A stretch of 64,000 bases of DNA from an uncultured Zoogloea sp. (GTDB taxonomy: Bacteria; Pseudomonadota; Gammaproteobacteria; Burkholderiales; Rhodocyclaceae). Positions 40,904-50,907 of this stretch are shown here, in pieces. Both the position numbers and the translations under genes were made by a program. The notes under the pieces were generated by a model. That model saw nothing but the letters and a program-made list of their open reading frames with translations. It was not told the origin of the DNA and made no database searches. The DNA is taken from NCBI GenBank assembly GCA_937967645.1, contig CALBTT010000062.1, positions 19,242 through 83,241 of the forward strand, read 5' to 3'. Numbering within the stretch: the first letter of the stretch is position 1; each line of letters starts with the position of its first letter.

Positions 40904-42274
40904 TTATCGTCCTGCCGGCACGCTGGCCGCCACCCGGCTGACCACGTAACGGAATTTCCCTGATGCCTCGGCCGGGAGCACGTCCACCTGCTTCACGTCG
41001 ATCACGACGGATTCACCGAGGCGCCGCCGCAGGCCACTCACGATGCGCCCCGGATCGTCCGACTGGAAAGCCGGACCTGGCACCACATATACCGTCGTCA
41101 AGTCCAGGCTCTCCTGAACGATCTTGAACGACGCGACGCCCGGAATATCCCGAAGAACATAAATCAAGGCAAGGCCATGCATCACGGTTCCGTCTGCAGC
41201 GATGACAAAATCGGTGCTCCGCCCCTGGATCTCGCTGAGGATCGGCAATCCGCGCCCACAGCTGCAGGCCTGCTCTCCCAGGACACCGACATCGCCCGTG
41301 CGATACCGGATGAAGGGGTAATCGCGGGTCGCCAGGTGGGTTACCACGATCTCGCCTGACTGCCCCGGCGGCAGGACCCGCCCTTCGCTGTCGATGATCT
41401 CCACCACGATGTCTTCGGCGGTGATGTGCATGGAGCCTGCCGGACACTGGTGCGCGATGAAACCGGCGTCGCGCCCCCCGTAGCCATTGGCCACCGGACA
41501 CGCAAAGAGCCGGCTGATCAGCTCGCGCTGATGGTCGTAGAGCCGTTCCGAGGTCACAAACACCACCTTCACGCCGAGGTCGTCCAGGCGGATGCCCTTG
41601 CGCTCGGCATAAGCCGCGATGTGACTGATCGCAGAAGGATAGCCGAACAGCATGGCCGGCCGCATCTGCCGGATCGTGGCGATGAAGCCCTCCACCTTGG
41701 CGTCGGACATCTCGAAAGCCGGCAAAAGGCGGGTGCGCATCAGGGTATCCCGGATCAGGCGGACCCGGTCCTGGGTACCCAGCTCGATCGGTGAGCCCCA
41801 GATCACGACCTCCGGATCCCCGATGTCCACGTCCCACCAGCGGGTGGCACGCCACTTGGCGGCAACGTCGTGGGTCACGCGCTCGGTGCCGATGAAGAAG
41901 ATCAGCGGCTCGCCGCTCGAGCCCCCCGTATTGAAGCGCGACAGGCCGACTGCATTGCTCGCCCGCAGGGCATCGCTGTTGTCACGAATGTGCTTCTTGG
42001 TCAGGTAAGGCAGTGCCTGCAGGTCTGCGATGCTGGACACTCCTGCGGGGTCGAAGCGATGCTCCGCGAACAGATCCCGGTAATAGGGCACATGCTGCTG
42101 TACATCGAGCAGAAAGGCCTTCAGGCGTTTCAGTTGCAGGGCCTCGATACGTTCCCGCGGCCACCACTGGGAGTCCTCCATGCCTTCCTTGACCCGCACC
42201 GTGTCATGGTGCTTGAGACGCTCCTGGAGGGGGAAAAGCACACGCGAAACAAAACGGCCGTAGAGATCCGACAT
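40904..42274 (-). CDS. CapK/phenylacetate-CoA-ligase-like adenylate-forming enzyme
   Basis: 456 aa. TGGSSGEPLIFFIGTER (the ATP P-loop of the family), RMRPAMLFGYPSAISHIA-like segment (here IRQMRPAMLFGYP), VTSERLYDHQRELISRLF, NGYGGRDAGFIAHQCPAG and FIRYRTGDVGVLGEQACSCGR show the PaaK/CapK fold. CapK-type proteins sit in capsule and exopolysaccharide clusters, and their natural substrate is not established. The last 90 residues form a small C-terminal lid domain. It is 9 bp after the GT4 gene. Confidence 0.88.
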   Translation of the reverse strand: MSDLYGRFVSRVLFPLQERLKHHDTVRVKEGMEDSQWWPRERIEALQLKRLKAFLLDVQQHVPYYRDLFAEHRFDPAGVSSIADLQALPYLTKKHIRDNSDALRASNAVGLSRFNTGGSSGEPLIFFIGTERVTHDVAAKWRATRWWDVDIGDPEVVIWGSPIELGTQDRVRLIRDTLMRTRLLPAFEMSDAKVEGFIATIRQMRPAMLFGYPSAISHIAAYAERKGIRLDDLGVKVVFVTSERLYDHQRELISRLFACPVANGYGGRDAGFIAHQCPAGSMHITAEDIVVEIIDSEGRVLPPGQSGEIVVTHLATRDYPFIRYRTGDVGVLGEQACSCGRGLPILSEIQGRSTDFVIAADGTVMHGLALIYVLRDIPGVASFKIVQESLDLTTVYVVPGPAFQSDDPGRIVSGLRRRLGESVVIDVKQVDVLPAEASGKFRYVVSRVAASVPAGR

Positions 42275-42283
42275 GGTCGACTT

Positions 42284-43390
42284 TCAATCCTTGGTCTGGC
42301 GAGCCGCCGGTTGATGGTGGGACTGCATGGCATCCCTGTAAGCCGTCAGCAGCTCGTTCCGGACGGACGACCAGCTGTAGCGACGTACCTCGGCCAGACC
42401 GGCTTCGCGCAGGCGCGTGGCCAGGCTGGCATCGCCGAGAAGCCGCAAGGCTTCCGCCGCCATGGCCTCCGGCGCATCCCGGGGCACCAGCAGGGCGGTC
42501 TGCCCATGGCGCACGATATAGGGGATGCCCCCGACATCCGTGCTTACCACGGGTACCCCGCTGGCCAGCGATTCGAGCACCGAGTTGGGCATGTTGTCCA
42601 CCCGGCTGGGATTAAGGGAGAGATCGGCATCCCGATACAAAGCGGCCATCTGATCCCGGTCCAGGCGGCCCGTGAAACGGACGCGCTCCGCCACGCCAAG
42701 CTCAGTCGCCAGGGCCTTCAGCTCGCCCTCCAGCGGACCGCTGCCGGCCACCGACAGCGTGGCATCGGGACGCGCCGCATGCAGGATGGCAAACGCCTTC
42801 AAGGCCGTATCGATGCCGTAGATGGCTTCCAGGTTGCGTGCCACCATGAGGTGCGCGCCGCCCTTGGACGGCACCGGATGAAAACGGTCCAGATCGATGA
42901 TGTTGGAGACGACCCTCCCCGGCATGCCGAAACGGGCGAAGACCTCCTGGAGAAACCCTGACGGCAGCACCAGCTGAGCCGCCCGGGCCATGGTCGGGCG
43001 AACACTGGCCACCGAGCGCCGCAGGAAAGGCTCGGCCTCTCCCCCCCGGTAATTGACGATGACCGGGACACCACGCAGGGAGGCAATCCAGATGGCGGGC
43101 GCAGCGAAGAGATGCCAGGACCAGCCGGAATTGGCCATCACGTGCATCACGTCCGCCCGCCCTGCCGCGCGGATCAGAGCCCACAGATAGGGCAACAAGC
43201 GGGCAAAGGCACGCACCCCCTGGATCCGCCCCACCCAGGCCGGCCGGTAAGGGGCATTGACCTGCACGACCTCGACCGTGGCCCCCTCCCCTCTCAACAA
43301 CTCGGCGAGCTGCCGGGTCTGGTTGGCCATGCCACCCGCCGGTGGCGGCAAGGGTCCCACCAGGGCGACGCGCAAACCATTGAACGTCAT
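42284..43390 (-). CDS. family 4 glycosyltransferase
   Basis: 368 aa. RVALVGPLPPPAGGMANQTRQL at the start (donor/acceptor groove loop), VMANSGWSWHLF, RNLEAIYGIDTALKAFAIL, VRFTGRLDRDQMAALYRDA and DNMPNSVLESLASGVPVVST (the EX7E equivalent). A full-length GT-B enzyme. It overlaps the Daro_2409-type gene by 4 bp. Confidence 0.93.
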   Translation of the reverse strand: MTFNGLRVALVGPLPPPAGGMANQTRQLAELLRGEGATVEVVQVNAPYRPAWVGRIQGVRAFARLLPYLWALIRAAGRADVMHVMANSGWSWHLFAAPAIWIASLRGVPVIVNYRGGEAEPFLRRSVASVRPTMARAAQLVLPSGFLQEVFARFGMPGRVVSNIIDLDRFHPVPSKGGAHLMVARNLEAIYGIDTALKAFAILHAARPDATLSVAGSGPLEGELKALATELGVAERVRFTGRLDRDQMAALYRDADLSLNPSRVDNMPNSVLESLASGVPVVSTDVGGIPYIVRHGQTALLVPRDAPEAMAAEALRLLGDASLATRLREAGLAEVRRYSWSSVRNELLTAYRDAMQSHHQPAARQTKD

Positions 43391-44598
43391 GCAGTCTTTC
43401 CGGGGACAAGGGCGCCATACACACGCCGATAATTGGCCACGCTGTTCTTCCAGTTCCGCACATCCTCGACGAAGCGGCGACCTGCTGCCCGCATGGCGGG
43501 CCAGCGCTCCCGGTGGTCAAGCATGTCGGCCAGCGCAGCAGCCAGGGCGTCGGCATTCCCCGCGGCAAACAAGCGGCCCGTCTCGCCGTCACGGATCAGC
43601 TCCTTGTGCCCACCCACGTCGGAGGCCACGAAGAGATGGCCCTGGGCCATGGCCTCCAGCGGCTTGAGCGGAGTCACCAGCTCGGTGAGGCGCATGGAGT
43701 GGCGCGGATAGGCAAGCAAGTCGATCAGATCGTAATAGCGGCTCACTTCGGAATGAGGCACCCGTCCAGTGAAGATGACCTTGTCAGCCAAGCCCAGGCG
43801 CTGCGCCTGGGCTTTCAGGTTGGCGTCCTGGGGACCGCCGCCCACCAGCAGGACGCGCAGATCAGGCCGCGAGGCCGACATCCGGGCGAATGCATCCAGC
43901 AGCAGGTCAAGCCCTTCATAGGCGTAGAAGGAACCGACAAAGCCCAGTACCGTGCAAGCCTCCAGCCCCAACTTGCGACTCAGCGCCGCAGTATGTTCAT
44001 CCGGCGAGGACACCTGGAAGTTCTCGATATCCACCGCGTTGGGAATCACCGTGATCCGCGATTCAGCCACCCCACGTCCGAGGATGTCTTTGCGCAGCCC
44101 CTCACAGATGGTGAAGACATGGTCGACCCGCCGGATCGCCCGGGTTTCGAGCGCCCGGGTCGCCCGATAGCGCAGGCTCCCCTCGGATGTCGTACCGTGA
44201 TCGACTGCGGCGTCCTCCCAGAAGGCGCGGATCTCATACACAACAGGAATACCCAGCCGCCGCCCGACCCGAATGGCCGGAATGGCGTTGAGCACCGGAG
44301 AATGGGCATGGATCACGTCGGGCTTCAACTCCCGGGCCAGCTCTTCGAGGCGCTTTTCGGTGGCCTTGATCAGGCGCCACTCGTTGATGCCCGGCGGCCC
44401 GGCGGGTGGCACCTCGCTACGGTGGAAACGCAGTCCGTCCACATCCTCCTGCGCCGCCGCGGTAGGGCCCTGCTTCGGGGAGGTGAGGTGATAGGTCTCC
44501 CAGCCCAGGGCACGCTGCTCGCGCAGGATCGCCGCCGTACGGAAGGTGTATCCGCTGTGCAGCGGGATGGAATGGTCGAGGACGTGAAGGATACGCAT
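43387..44598 (-). CDS. exosortase A-associated glycosyltransferase, Daro_2409 family
   Basis: 403 aa from the ATG at 44598. MRILHVLDHSIPLHSGYTFR and ILREQRALGWETYHLTSPKQ are the diagnostic N-terminus of TIGR04063. The C-terminal lobe has GFVGSFYAYEGLDLLLDAF, VIFTGRVPHSEVSRYYDLID and a LTELVTPLKPLEAMAQGHLF stretch. Its presence together with XrtA is a marker of the exosortase A polysaccharide system. Confidence 0.93.
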   Translation of the reverse strand: MRILHVLDHSIPLHSGYTFRTAAILREQRALGWETYHLTSPKQGPTAAAQEDVDGLRFHRSEVPPAGPPGINEWRLIKATEKRLEELARELKPDVIHAHSPVLNAIPAIRVGRRLGIPVVYEIRAFWEDAAVDHGTTSEGSLRYRATRALETRAIRRVDHVFTICEGLRKDILGRGVAESRITVIPNAVDIENFQVSSPDEHTAALSRKLGLEACTVLGFVGSFYAYEGLDLLLDAFARMSASRPDLRVLLVGGGPQDANLKAQAQRLGLADKVIFTGRVPHSEVSRYYDLIDLLAYPRHSMRLTELVTPLKPLEAMAQGHLFVASDVGGHKELIRDGETGRLFAAGNADALAAALADMLDHRERWPAMRAAGRRFVEDVRNWKNSVANYRRVYGALVPGKTA

Positions 44599-44611
44599 GG
44601 TGGGGCCAAGC

Positions 44612-46528
44612 TCATACGGACACGGGAACAGCCGAGACACGGCTGTTGTTGCGCAGGAAGGCCTCGAACATCAGGACAGTCCACAAGGGCGCGCTGTAAT
44701 CCCGCGCGCCCAACTGGTGGGCGTCGACCAGATGCTCCAGGTAAGCCCGGTTGAAGATACCAGTATCAGCCAGGGTGCTGCCCAGCACTGCCTCACGCAG
44801 ACGGGCCTTGAGCGGCCCTCGGAACCAGCGCGCCAACGGTACCGCAAACCCCATCTTGGGGCGATACAGCACATCGTCCGGCAGCAAAGGCTCCATGGCC
44901 TTCTTGAAGACGAACTTGCCCTCCTGCCCCTTGATCTTGAGGGACGAAGGCAGGGACGCCAGCCACTCCACCAGCTTGTGGTCCATGAGTGGCTCACGCA
45001 CCTCCAAGGAGTGCGCCATGCTGGCGCGGTCCACCTTGGTATTGATGTCGCCCACCAGGTAGGTCTTGGTGTCCAGATACTGGATCAGGGCCAGCGGGTC
45101 ATCTGCGTTGGCGTTGGCAGCATGGCGCTGGAACACCTCCAGCGCGTTGTAGCCTGCCAGCTCCTTGCGGAAGGAGGCCGAGAACAGGTTGCGCCGCATG
45201 TCGTCCCGCAGAATGGACACCGTGTGGAAGTAGGCCTGCACCGAATCCCTCGCCAGCGCCTGGAAGGTGGTCTTGGCGCGAAACACGCGGGGTGCCCAAT
45301 CGGCCTTGGGATAGACCTTGCCAAGCAATCCGAACAAGGGCTTACGCACGCCGAAGGGCATGGCGTCGCGCATCTTTTCTTCCATCAGATGCATGCGGTA
45401 GCGGCGGTAGCCGCCCATGCTCTCATCGCCACCATCGCCGGAGAGGGCCACGGTGACATGCTTGCGAGCCAGCTGGCAGACCCGGTAGGTGGGGATCGCC
45501 GAGCTGTCCGCGTAGGGCTCGTCGTACAGGGCAGCCAGGGTATCGATCAGGTCGAAATCGTCGGACTTGACTGTCTCGACGAAGTGCCGGGTCTTGTAGC
45601 GGTCGGCCACCATCTGGGCGAAGGCTGACTCGTTGAAAGCCGGATCATCGAATGCAATGGAACAGGTATTGACCGGCTCACCGGACAGCCCGGCCATGGT
45701 CGCCACCACGGCACTGGAGTCCACCCCGCCAGACAGGAAGGCCCCCAGGGGCACCTCGGCGATCATGCGCAACCGAACCGACTCCCGCAGACGCTCGGTC
45801 AGCTCAGCCGAGGCATCTGCGAGCGTCAGGTGGTTATCCAGGGAATACTGGACGTCCCAGTAGGTCCTGGGAGCCGGGATCGGTTCTCCCCGGCGGATAC
45901 ACAAGGTCTCCGCGGGCTGCAGCTTGCGTGCTCCCCTGAAGATGGTGCGCGGCTCAGCCACATAGCCCAGGGCGAAATACTCCTCGACAGCATGGGGATC
46001 GATGCGCCTGTCCAGCCCTGGATGCTGCATCAGCACCTTGAGCTCGGACCCGAACACCAGGGTGCCGTCGTCCAGCACCGCATAGTAAAGCGGTTTGACC
46101 CCCAGCCGGTCACGGGCCATGAAAAAGGTCTGGCGATTGCGATCCCACAAGCCAAACGCAAACATGCCCCGAAAGCGCTGCACGCAGTCCTCGCCCCAGG
46201 CCTCCCAGGCATGCACGATCACCTCGGTATCGCTGCGGGTATGGAAGACGTGTCCCAGGGCCTCCAACTCAGGCACCAGCTCCTGGTAGTTGTAGATCTC
46301 ACCGTTGAACACCACCGCCACCGAACCATCCTCGTTGAAGAGTGGCTGCTGGCCGGTGGACAGGTCGATGATCGACAGGCGGCGGTGCCCCAGGGCCACG
46401 CCGGGCTCCTGGTAGATGTCCCCCTCATCCGGTCCCCGGTGGAACTGGATGTCGTTCATCCGCTTCATCAGCGCGGGGTCGAAGTCGCGCTTGTTACGGG
46501 TATCAAATAGGCCAGCAATGCCGCACAT
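44612..46528 (-). CDS. exosortase A-associated asparagine-synthase-type amidotransferase (TIGR03108-like)
   Basis: 638 aa. MCGIAGLFD places the nucleophile Cys at residue 2. The class II glutaminase is complete (HRGPDEGD, GHRRLSIIDLS, VVFNGEIYNYQEL, HTRSDTEVIVHAWE), and so is the synthetase half: AFLSGGVDSSAVVATMAGLS and ALSGDGGDESMGGYRRYRMH. The order in the operon and the length fit 'eps amidotransferase 1'. It probably amidates an acidic sugar or a linked amino acid in the polymer; it is unlikely to be the housekeeping asparagine synthetase. Compare the Cys-less relative at 26974. Confidence 0.93.
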   Translation of the reverse strand: MCGIAGLFDTRNKRDFDPALMKRMNDIQFHRGPDEGDIYQEPGVALGHRRLSIIDLSTGQQPLFNEDGSVAVVFNGEIYNYQELVPELEALGHVFHTRSDTEVIVHAWEAWGEDCVQRFRGMFAFGLWDRNRQTFFMARDRLGVKPLYYAVLDDGTLVFGSELKVLMQHPGLDRRIDPHAVEEYFALGYVAEPRTIFRGARKLQPAETLCIRRGEPIPAPRTYWDVQYSLDNHLTLADASAELTERLRESVRLRMIAEVPLGAFLSGGVDSSAVVATMAGLSGEPVNTCSIAFDDPAFNESAFAQMVADRYKTRHFVETVKSDDFDLIDTLAALYDEPYADSSAIPTYRVCQLARKHVTVALSGDGGDESMGGYRRYRMHLMEEKMRDAMPFGVRKPLFGLLGKVYPKADWAPRVFRAKTTFQALARDSVQAYFHTVSILRDDMRRNLFSASFRKELAGYNALEVFQRHAANANADDPLALIQYLDTKTYLVGDINTKVDRASMAHSLEVREPLMDHKLVEWLASLPSSLKIKGQEGKFVFKKAMEPLLPDDVLYRPKMGFAVPLARWFRGPLKARLREAVLGSTLADTGIFNRAYLEHLVDAHQLGARDYSAPLWTVLMFEAFLRNNSRVSAVPVSV

Positions 46529-46543
46529 GAATGATCTCTGATT

Positions 46544-47734
46544 TCAACGAAGTGCATTTCCGGAAGGCGCAGCGCGCATTCCGTCGGAAGCCTGGAGCCC
46601 GGCCTTGTCGCGGTACAGGGCGAGGTAGGCCCCCACCATGGCATCGAGGCTGAACTGCGCCAGCACCCGCTCGCGCCCGGCCTGCCCCATCCGGCGTCCA
46701 AGATCCTGCTTGTCAAACAACTTGGCCATCGCCGCCCCCATCGCGGCCGGATCAACCGCAGGTACCAGCAGGCCGGTCTGCCCCTGAACAACCAGTTCAC
46801 TGTTGCCGCCCACCTCGGTGGCGATGACCGGCAGGCCGGACGCCATCGCCTCCAGCAAGGTATTGGAGATCCCCTCGGCGCGGGACGGCAGCACGAACAC
46901 ATCCAGCCCGGCATTGATCGCGGGGATGTCGGCACGCTCTCCAGCAAGCCAGACCAAGGACTCGAGACCCCGCTCGCGGATCAGGGCCTCCAGATCGCCA
47001 CGTAAAGGCCCCCCCCCAACCACGATCAGTCGAGCGCGGGACCGGGCTGCCGGATTCTGCTCGAGGAAAGCCGAGAAACCACGGATCAGGTTAGCGTGAT
47101 CCTTCACCGCTTGCAGACGACCAACCGCACCAAACACGCATAGCCCGGGCTCATTGAAGGGAGAACCATCAATGGCCTGACGCTCGCGGACCGGGACGAA
47201 ACGCTCGGCATCCACCCCGTTGCAGATCCTCCGGATCCGCCCCGCGGAGATCCCGACCTTCCCGGCAAGGTACGACTCGATGCGCTTTGACAGCGCCACA
47301 TAACCCGACACGAAGGGCGAGTAGATGCGGCGCAGCACCTGGTATTTGCGGGACTCACCATCGGGATCGGAGCTGTCCCAGCCATGCTCGCCATGAATGC
47401 GCACCGGAACCCCCGCCAGCCAGGCCGGCACAGCCGCCTCAAGGGCAGCCAGATTTCGGGTATGCACGATGAGCGGGCGATGCTGACGGAACAGCTTGAA
47501 CAAGCGGGGGTACAGCTTGATGCCGTGGCCCTCGCCCTTGTTCAGCGACAGGAACTCCACGTCCGGACGGGTGATGCGCTGGCAGAAGGACGGCACGCAG
47601 CGGGTCAGCGCCACGATCATATGGCGGAAGCTGTCAGCAGGCATCCGGTTGATCAGATTGACGATCCCGTTCTCGAGGCCGCCAACGTCAAAACTATAGA
47701 CCACGTGTATGACGAGAGGACGGTGATCAGTCAT
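46544..47734 (-). CDS. exosortase A-associated sugar transferase (TIGR03088-like)
   Basis: 396 aa. PLVIHVVYSFDVGGLENGIV and INRMPADSFRHMIVAL, then NKGEGHGIKLYPRLFKLF, HTRNLAALEAAVPAWLAGVP and RIHGEHGWDSSDPDG, are the family N-terminal signatures. The GT-B donor lobe has VFGAVGRLQAVKDHANLI and RAEGISNTLLEAMASGLPVI. It overlaps the next glycosyltransferase gene by 4 bp. Confidence 0.94.
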   Translation of the reverse strand: MTDHRPLVIHVVYSFDVGGLENGIVNLINRMPADSFRHMIVALTRCVPSFCQRITRPDVEFLSLNKGEGHGIKLYPRLFKLFRQHRPLIVHTRNLAALEAAVPAWLAGVPVRIHGEHGWDSSDPDGESRKYQVLRRIYSPFVSGYVALSKRIESYLAGKVGISAGRIRRICNGVDAERFVPVRERQAIDGSPFNEPGLCVFGAVGRLQAVKDHANLIRGFSAFLEQNPAARSRARLIVVGGGPLRGDLEALIRERGLESLVWLAGERADIPAINAGLDVFVLPSRAEGISNTLLEAMASGLPVIATEVGGNSELVVQGQTGLLVPAVDPAAMGAAMAKLFDKQDLGRRMGQAGRERVLAQFSLDAMVGAYLALYRDKAGLQASDGMRAAPSGNALR

Positions 47735-48981
47735 GAACGATGATTTCGTGAGTTCGCATTCGGTGCAGATACGCCGGTCGCATCGACAAGCAAGCGCTCC
47801 AGCACAGCCAGATGAGCCTCCCAGCTGTAGCGCTCGAGCACCTTCTGCCTGGCAGCGCGGCCCATGCTGCGGCGCAATGCTACATCAGCCAGCAGAGCGA
47901 AGATACGCGAAACGAATTCATCATTACCATGGGCAATCTCACAGTCCTGCCCAGAGACGGCCTCCAGCCCCGTGGCGGGCGCGGAGGAAATCACGACCGG
48001 GCGCCCCATCGCCATGGCTTCCAGTACCTTGTTCTGGATGCCCCGGGCGATCCGCAGGGGCGCCACCACGACATCCGCGTGGGCCAGGTAGGGACGGACG
48101 TCGGGCACCGTACCGGTCACCACCACGCCCTCCCCCGCCAGCACCTGGACGGCCGGAGCGGGATTCATGCCGACGATCCAGAAGCGCAGGTCCGGATGCC
48201 GCTCCCTCAGCCGGGGCAGCAACTCGGTACAGAACCAGACAACGGCATCCACGTTGGGCCAGTAGTCCATCGCTCCGGTGAAGAGCAGGACGGGGCCCCC
48301 TGCCGGATAGGGATTGTCAAACGCCTGCTCCGGCGAAAAGAAGGCCGCATCGACACCGTTCTGCATCACCGACACCCGGTCCGCCACCTCCGGTGCCGCC
48401 CGGGTGAACAGCCCCGCCTCGGCCTCGGTGACGAACAGGCTGGCATCGGCGGAAGCAGCCGCCTTGCGCTCGAATGCCAGCAGGCGGGCTCCCTCCCGGC
48501 GATACAGCCAGGACATCGGCCAGCGACGGTCGGCCGCGTACTGGGACCACTTGGCCGAATCCACGTCGCAAAAGTCGATGATCCGGCGCTGCAGGGCCGG
48601 ATCATCCAGATACTGGGCCATCGGCCCCGAAAAGGCGACTGCCTGCCGGATGCCGTGGCGCGCGACCACGTCACCGACCCATTTTTTCAGCCCTGCATCC
48701 CGGTAATACGGCAGGCTCAGGGCCTCGCCAGACAGCAGGCCCCGCAGGCTCAGGACACGGGAGACACCCGGCGACAGGCGGACGGCATGCACCTCCTCGC
48801 ACCACTCGGACAGCTGCTCCACGTGCTGGAGGTCATCCGGGTGATCGACGAAGGTCCCGAGGAAGACCCGGTGATGGCGGGCCAGCTGGCGCAGGATGTT
48901 GAAGGAACGGACCTTGTCGCCCTTGTTGGGCGGAAAGGGAATGCGATGGACGAGGTAGAGCAGCGGCGTGCGTTCGATCAC
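47731..48981 (-). CDS. exosortase A-associated sugar transferase (TIGR03087-like)
   Basis: 416 aa. LLYLVHRIPFPPNKGDKVRS followed by FNILRQLARHHRVFLGTFVD is the diagnostic N-terminus. Later motifs are DVDSAKWSQYA, LFTGAMDYWPNVDAVVWF and IQNKVLEAMAMGRPVVIS. It is one of the core transferases always found with XrtA, and lies 6 bp after the FemAB-like gene. Confidence 0.94.
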   Translation of the reverse strand: MIERTPLLYLVHRIPFPPNKGDKVRSFNILRQLARHHRVFLGTFVDHPDDLQHVEQLSEWCEEVHAVRLSPGVSRVLSLRGLLSGEALSLPYYRDAGLKKWVGDVVARHGIRQAVAFSGPMAQYLDDPALQRRIIDFCDVDSAKWSQYAADRRWPMSWLYRREGARLLAFERKAAASADASLFVTEAEAGLFTRAAPEVADRVSVMQNGVDAAFFSPEQAFDNPYPAGGPVLLFTGAMDYWPNVDAVVWFCTELLPRLRERHPDLRFWIVGMNPAPAVQVLAGEGVVVTGTVPDVRPYLAHADVVVAPLRIARGIQNKVLEAMAMGRPVVISSAPATGLEAVSGQDCEIAHGNDEFVSRIFALLADVALRRSMGRAARQKVLERYSWEAHLAVLERLLVDATGVSAPNANSRNHRS

Positions 48982-48987
48982 CTGCCG

Positions 48988-50025
48988 TCATCCCAGGTTA
49001 CGGACGATGTGCGGCCCGATCGTATTGGCCACACCGAGAGGCAGGCGCCGCCACAGGGCAATGAAGGCACGATACTTGGGGTTCATCGGATTGTTCTGGG
49101 GAATCTCGTCACGCTTGTAGAGTCGATACTCGTAGGACAGGGGCTGCGGCTCGAAACCCCAGTTCTTCTTGAAGTTGTAAGGCCCGGTACCCACCTTGCT
49201 ACGACCATAGTCGAAGATCCTGCACCCCCTGGCGGTGGCCCGGCGCATCAACTCCCAGTACTTGAAATCGTTGGCCGCCAGATCACGCGCGGCCAGATCG
49301 TCACCGGCGTAATAAGGCAGGATCTCGTCACGGAAATAAAAGCTGAGCACCGAGGACAAGGGCTTGCCATCCGGGCTCGATACGGTCATCACTTCGCAAT
49401 CCTGCCCGAAAACGGACAGGAGTGTCTCAAAGAAGTGTTTCGATAGTGCGGGCGTGCCATGGCGCAGGACATTATCGGAATACAGGGCAAAGAAGCGGTC
49501 CGCATTGCTGTCGATCGCGCTCACCAGCCCATTCTTGATGCCCTTGCGCACCATCGCCCGCTGCTTGCGGGGAATCGCCGCCATATTGGCTTCGTCGTCC
49601 CCGTGGATCTCCTTGCGGAAGGTGACGTAGAGGTCCTGACGCGGCCAATCAACATGCCGGGCAACGAGATTGCGGTACTCAAGATGCTGGACACCCGCCT
49701 GGCGGGCGATCTCGTCGGCAGCCGACTCCAGCGCCTGGCAGGCGTCAGCGTCATCGCCGGCAATCCCCCCATAGACAGCAAAGGGCAGCGAGGTGATGGC
49801 ATGACCAAAGAGCCGGCTCTTCACCTCGGCCAGCGGCAGCACTGCGACGATCTCCCCTGCCCGCTCGGCGAGGAGGTAATGGGTGCGATGACGGAAGACC
49901 TTGTGGATGATCTCCCGCCATTCGATTCGATGGAAAAAGGTGGCACCGGCACAGGCGTGAACGAACGCGTTCCAGCGGGCGGCATCTCCCTCGGAGAATG
50001 GACGTACGGTAACAGCGGAAGGCAT
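48988..50025 (-). CDS. FemAB-related protein of the exosortase A system (TIGR03019-like)
   Basis: 345 aa with the GNAT-like double fold of FemAB: ATFFHRIEWREIIHKVF, FGHAITSLPFAVYGG, AMVRKGIKNGL, KHFFETLLSVFG and LMRRATARGCRIFDYGRSK, then VGTGPYNFKKNWGFEPQPL. FemAB proteins transfer amino acids from aminoacyl-tRNA; in this system the member may add an amino acid to the polymer or lipid-linked unit (inference). Confidence 0.92.
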   Translation of the reverse strand: MPSAVTVRPFSEGDAARWNAFVHACAGATFFHRIEWREIIHKVFRHRTHYLLAERAGEIVAVLPLAEVKSRLFGHAITSLPFAVYGGIAGDDADACQALESAADEIARQAGVQHLEYRNLVARHVDWPRQDLYVTFRKEIHGDDEANMAAIPRKQRAMVRKGIKNGLVSAIDSNADRFFALYSDNVLRHGTPALSKHFFETLLSVFGQDCEVMTVSSPDGKPLSSVLSFYFRDEILPYYAGDDLAARDLAANDFKYWELMRRATARGCRIFDYGRSKVGTGPYNFKKNWGFEPQPLSYEYRLYKRDEIPQNNPMNPKYRAFIALWRRLPLGVANTIGPHIVRNLG

Positions 50026-50034
50026 GGAGAAACC

Positions 50035-50907
50035 TTAGTTTGAAGCGCTGATCGCCGGCAGGAAAACCTCGTCCATGCGCCCCCAGGAGAAATCCTGGAG
50101 AAGCCTGACCAGCCTGCCTTCGGTGCGATCCAGATTGACGTAGTGCCGGAAGCGGGTCTTCGCCGTTGCCTCCTTGACGACGGGCTGCTCCGGGTCGATC
50201 TCCCAGGGATGGAAATAGAAGATGGCGGGTCGCCGATCTTCCTGATTGACCTTGCGGATGCCCCAGGCGGATACGGGATACGGCAGCAGGCGGAAATAGC
50301 CACCGCCACCCACGGGCCAGTTGCGGCCAAAACGTCGGACCGTGGTGATGGGGATCTCGACCAGCCCTTTGCCGACCGCGTAGGGAAAGCGCGGCGCGTC
50401 GGGTACGCCGTAGTGGTCGTGCTTGACCGGATAGACGCTGGAACTGTAGGCGTAACCCGCCTCCTCGATGCACCCATGGGCCCACGGATTGGACAGGCCG
50501 ACCGAGAAGCTCGGTGCCCGGTAACCGCGGACCTCGCAGCCGGCGATATCCTCAAGCACGGCCTTGGCCAGCTGGATGTCGGCCAGAAAGGCCTCGGGGG
50601 TCTGGTCGCTGGCCCGTTGATGGCCGTAGCCATGGCTGGCCACCTCATGCCCCTGCTCGGCGATCGCGCGGATCAGCTTGGGGTAACGCTCGGCGATCCA
50701 GCCCAGGGTGAAGAACGTACCCCGGGCACCACTCCGGTCCAGCAGCTCGAGAATCTTCAGGACGTTGCGCTCGACACGGCAGGGCGTGTCGTTCCAGCTC
50801 TCCTTGGGAAAGTGCGGAGCAAGCGCGGAGACCTGGAAATAATCCTCCACATCGATGGTGAGCGCATTGGTCAACGTGCCGCCGTTGCGGGAAGGTACAG
50901 AAGTCAT
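50035..50907 (-). CDS. exosortase A-associated polysaccharide deacetylase (TIGR03006-like)
   Basis: 290 aa. ALTIDVEDYFQVSALAP carries the catalytic Asp-Asp pair in the form seen in this subfamily; GTFFTLGWIAERYPKLIRAI, EVASHGYGHQ (the metal-binding His pair) and RAPSFSVG follow. The C-terminal DUF3473 part (about 215-290) has YFHPWEIDPEQP. No signal peptide is seen. It removes acetyl groups from amino sugars in a precursor or polymer. It overlaps the ATPase gene by 4 bp. Confidence 0.94.
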   Translation of the reverse strand: MTSVPSRNGGTLTNALTIDVEDYFQVSALAPHFPKESWNDTPCRVERNVLKILELLDRSGARGTFFTLGWIAERYPKLIRAIAEQGHEVASHGYGHQRASDQTPEAFLADIQLAKAVLEDIAGCEVRGYRAPSFSVGLSNPWAHGCIEEAGYAYSSSVYPVKHDHYGVPDAPRFPYAVGKGLVEIPITTVRRFGRNWPVGGGGYFRLLPYPVSAWGIRKVNQEDRRPAIFYFHPWEIDPEQPVVKEATAKTRFRHYVNLDRTEGRLVRLLQDFSWGRMDEVFLPAISASN

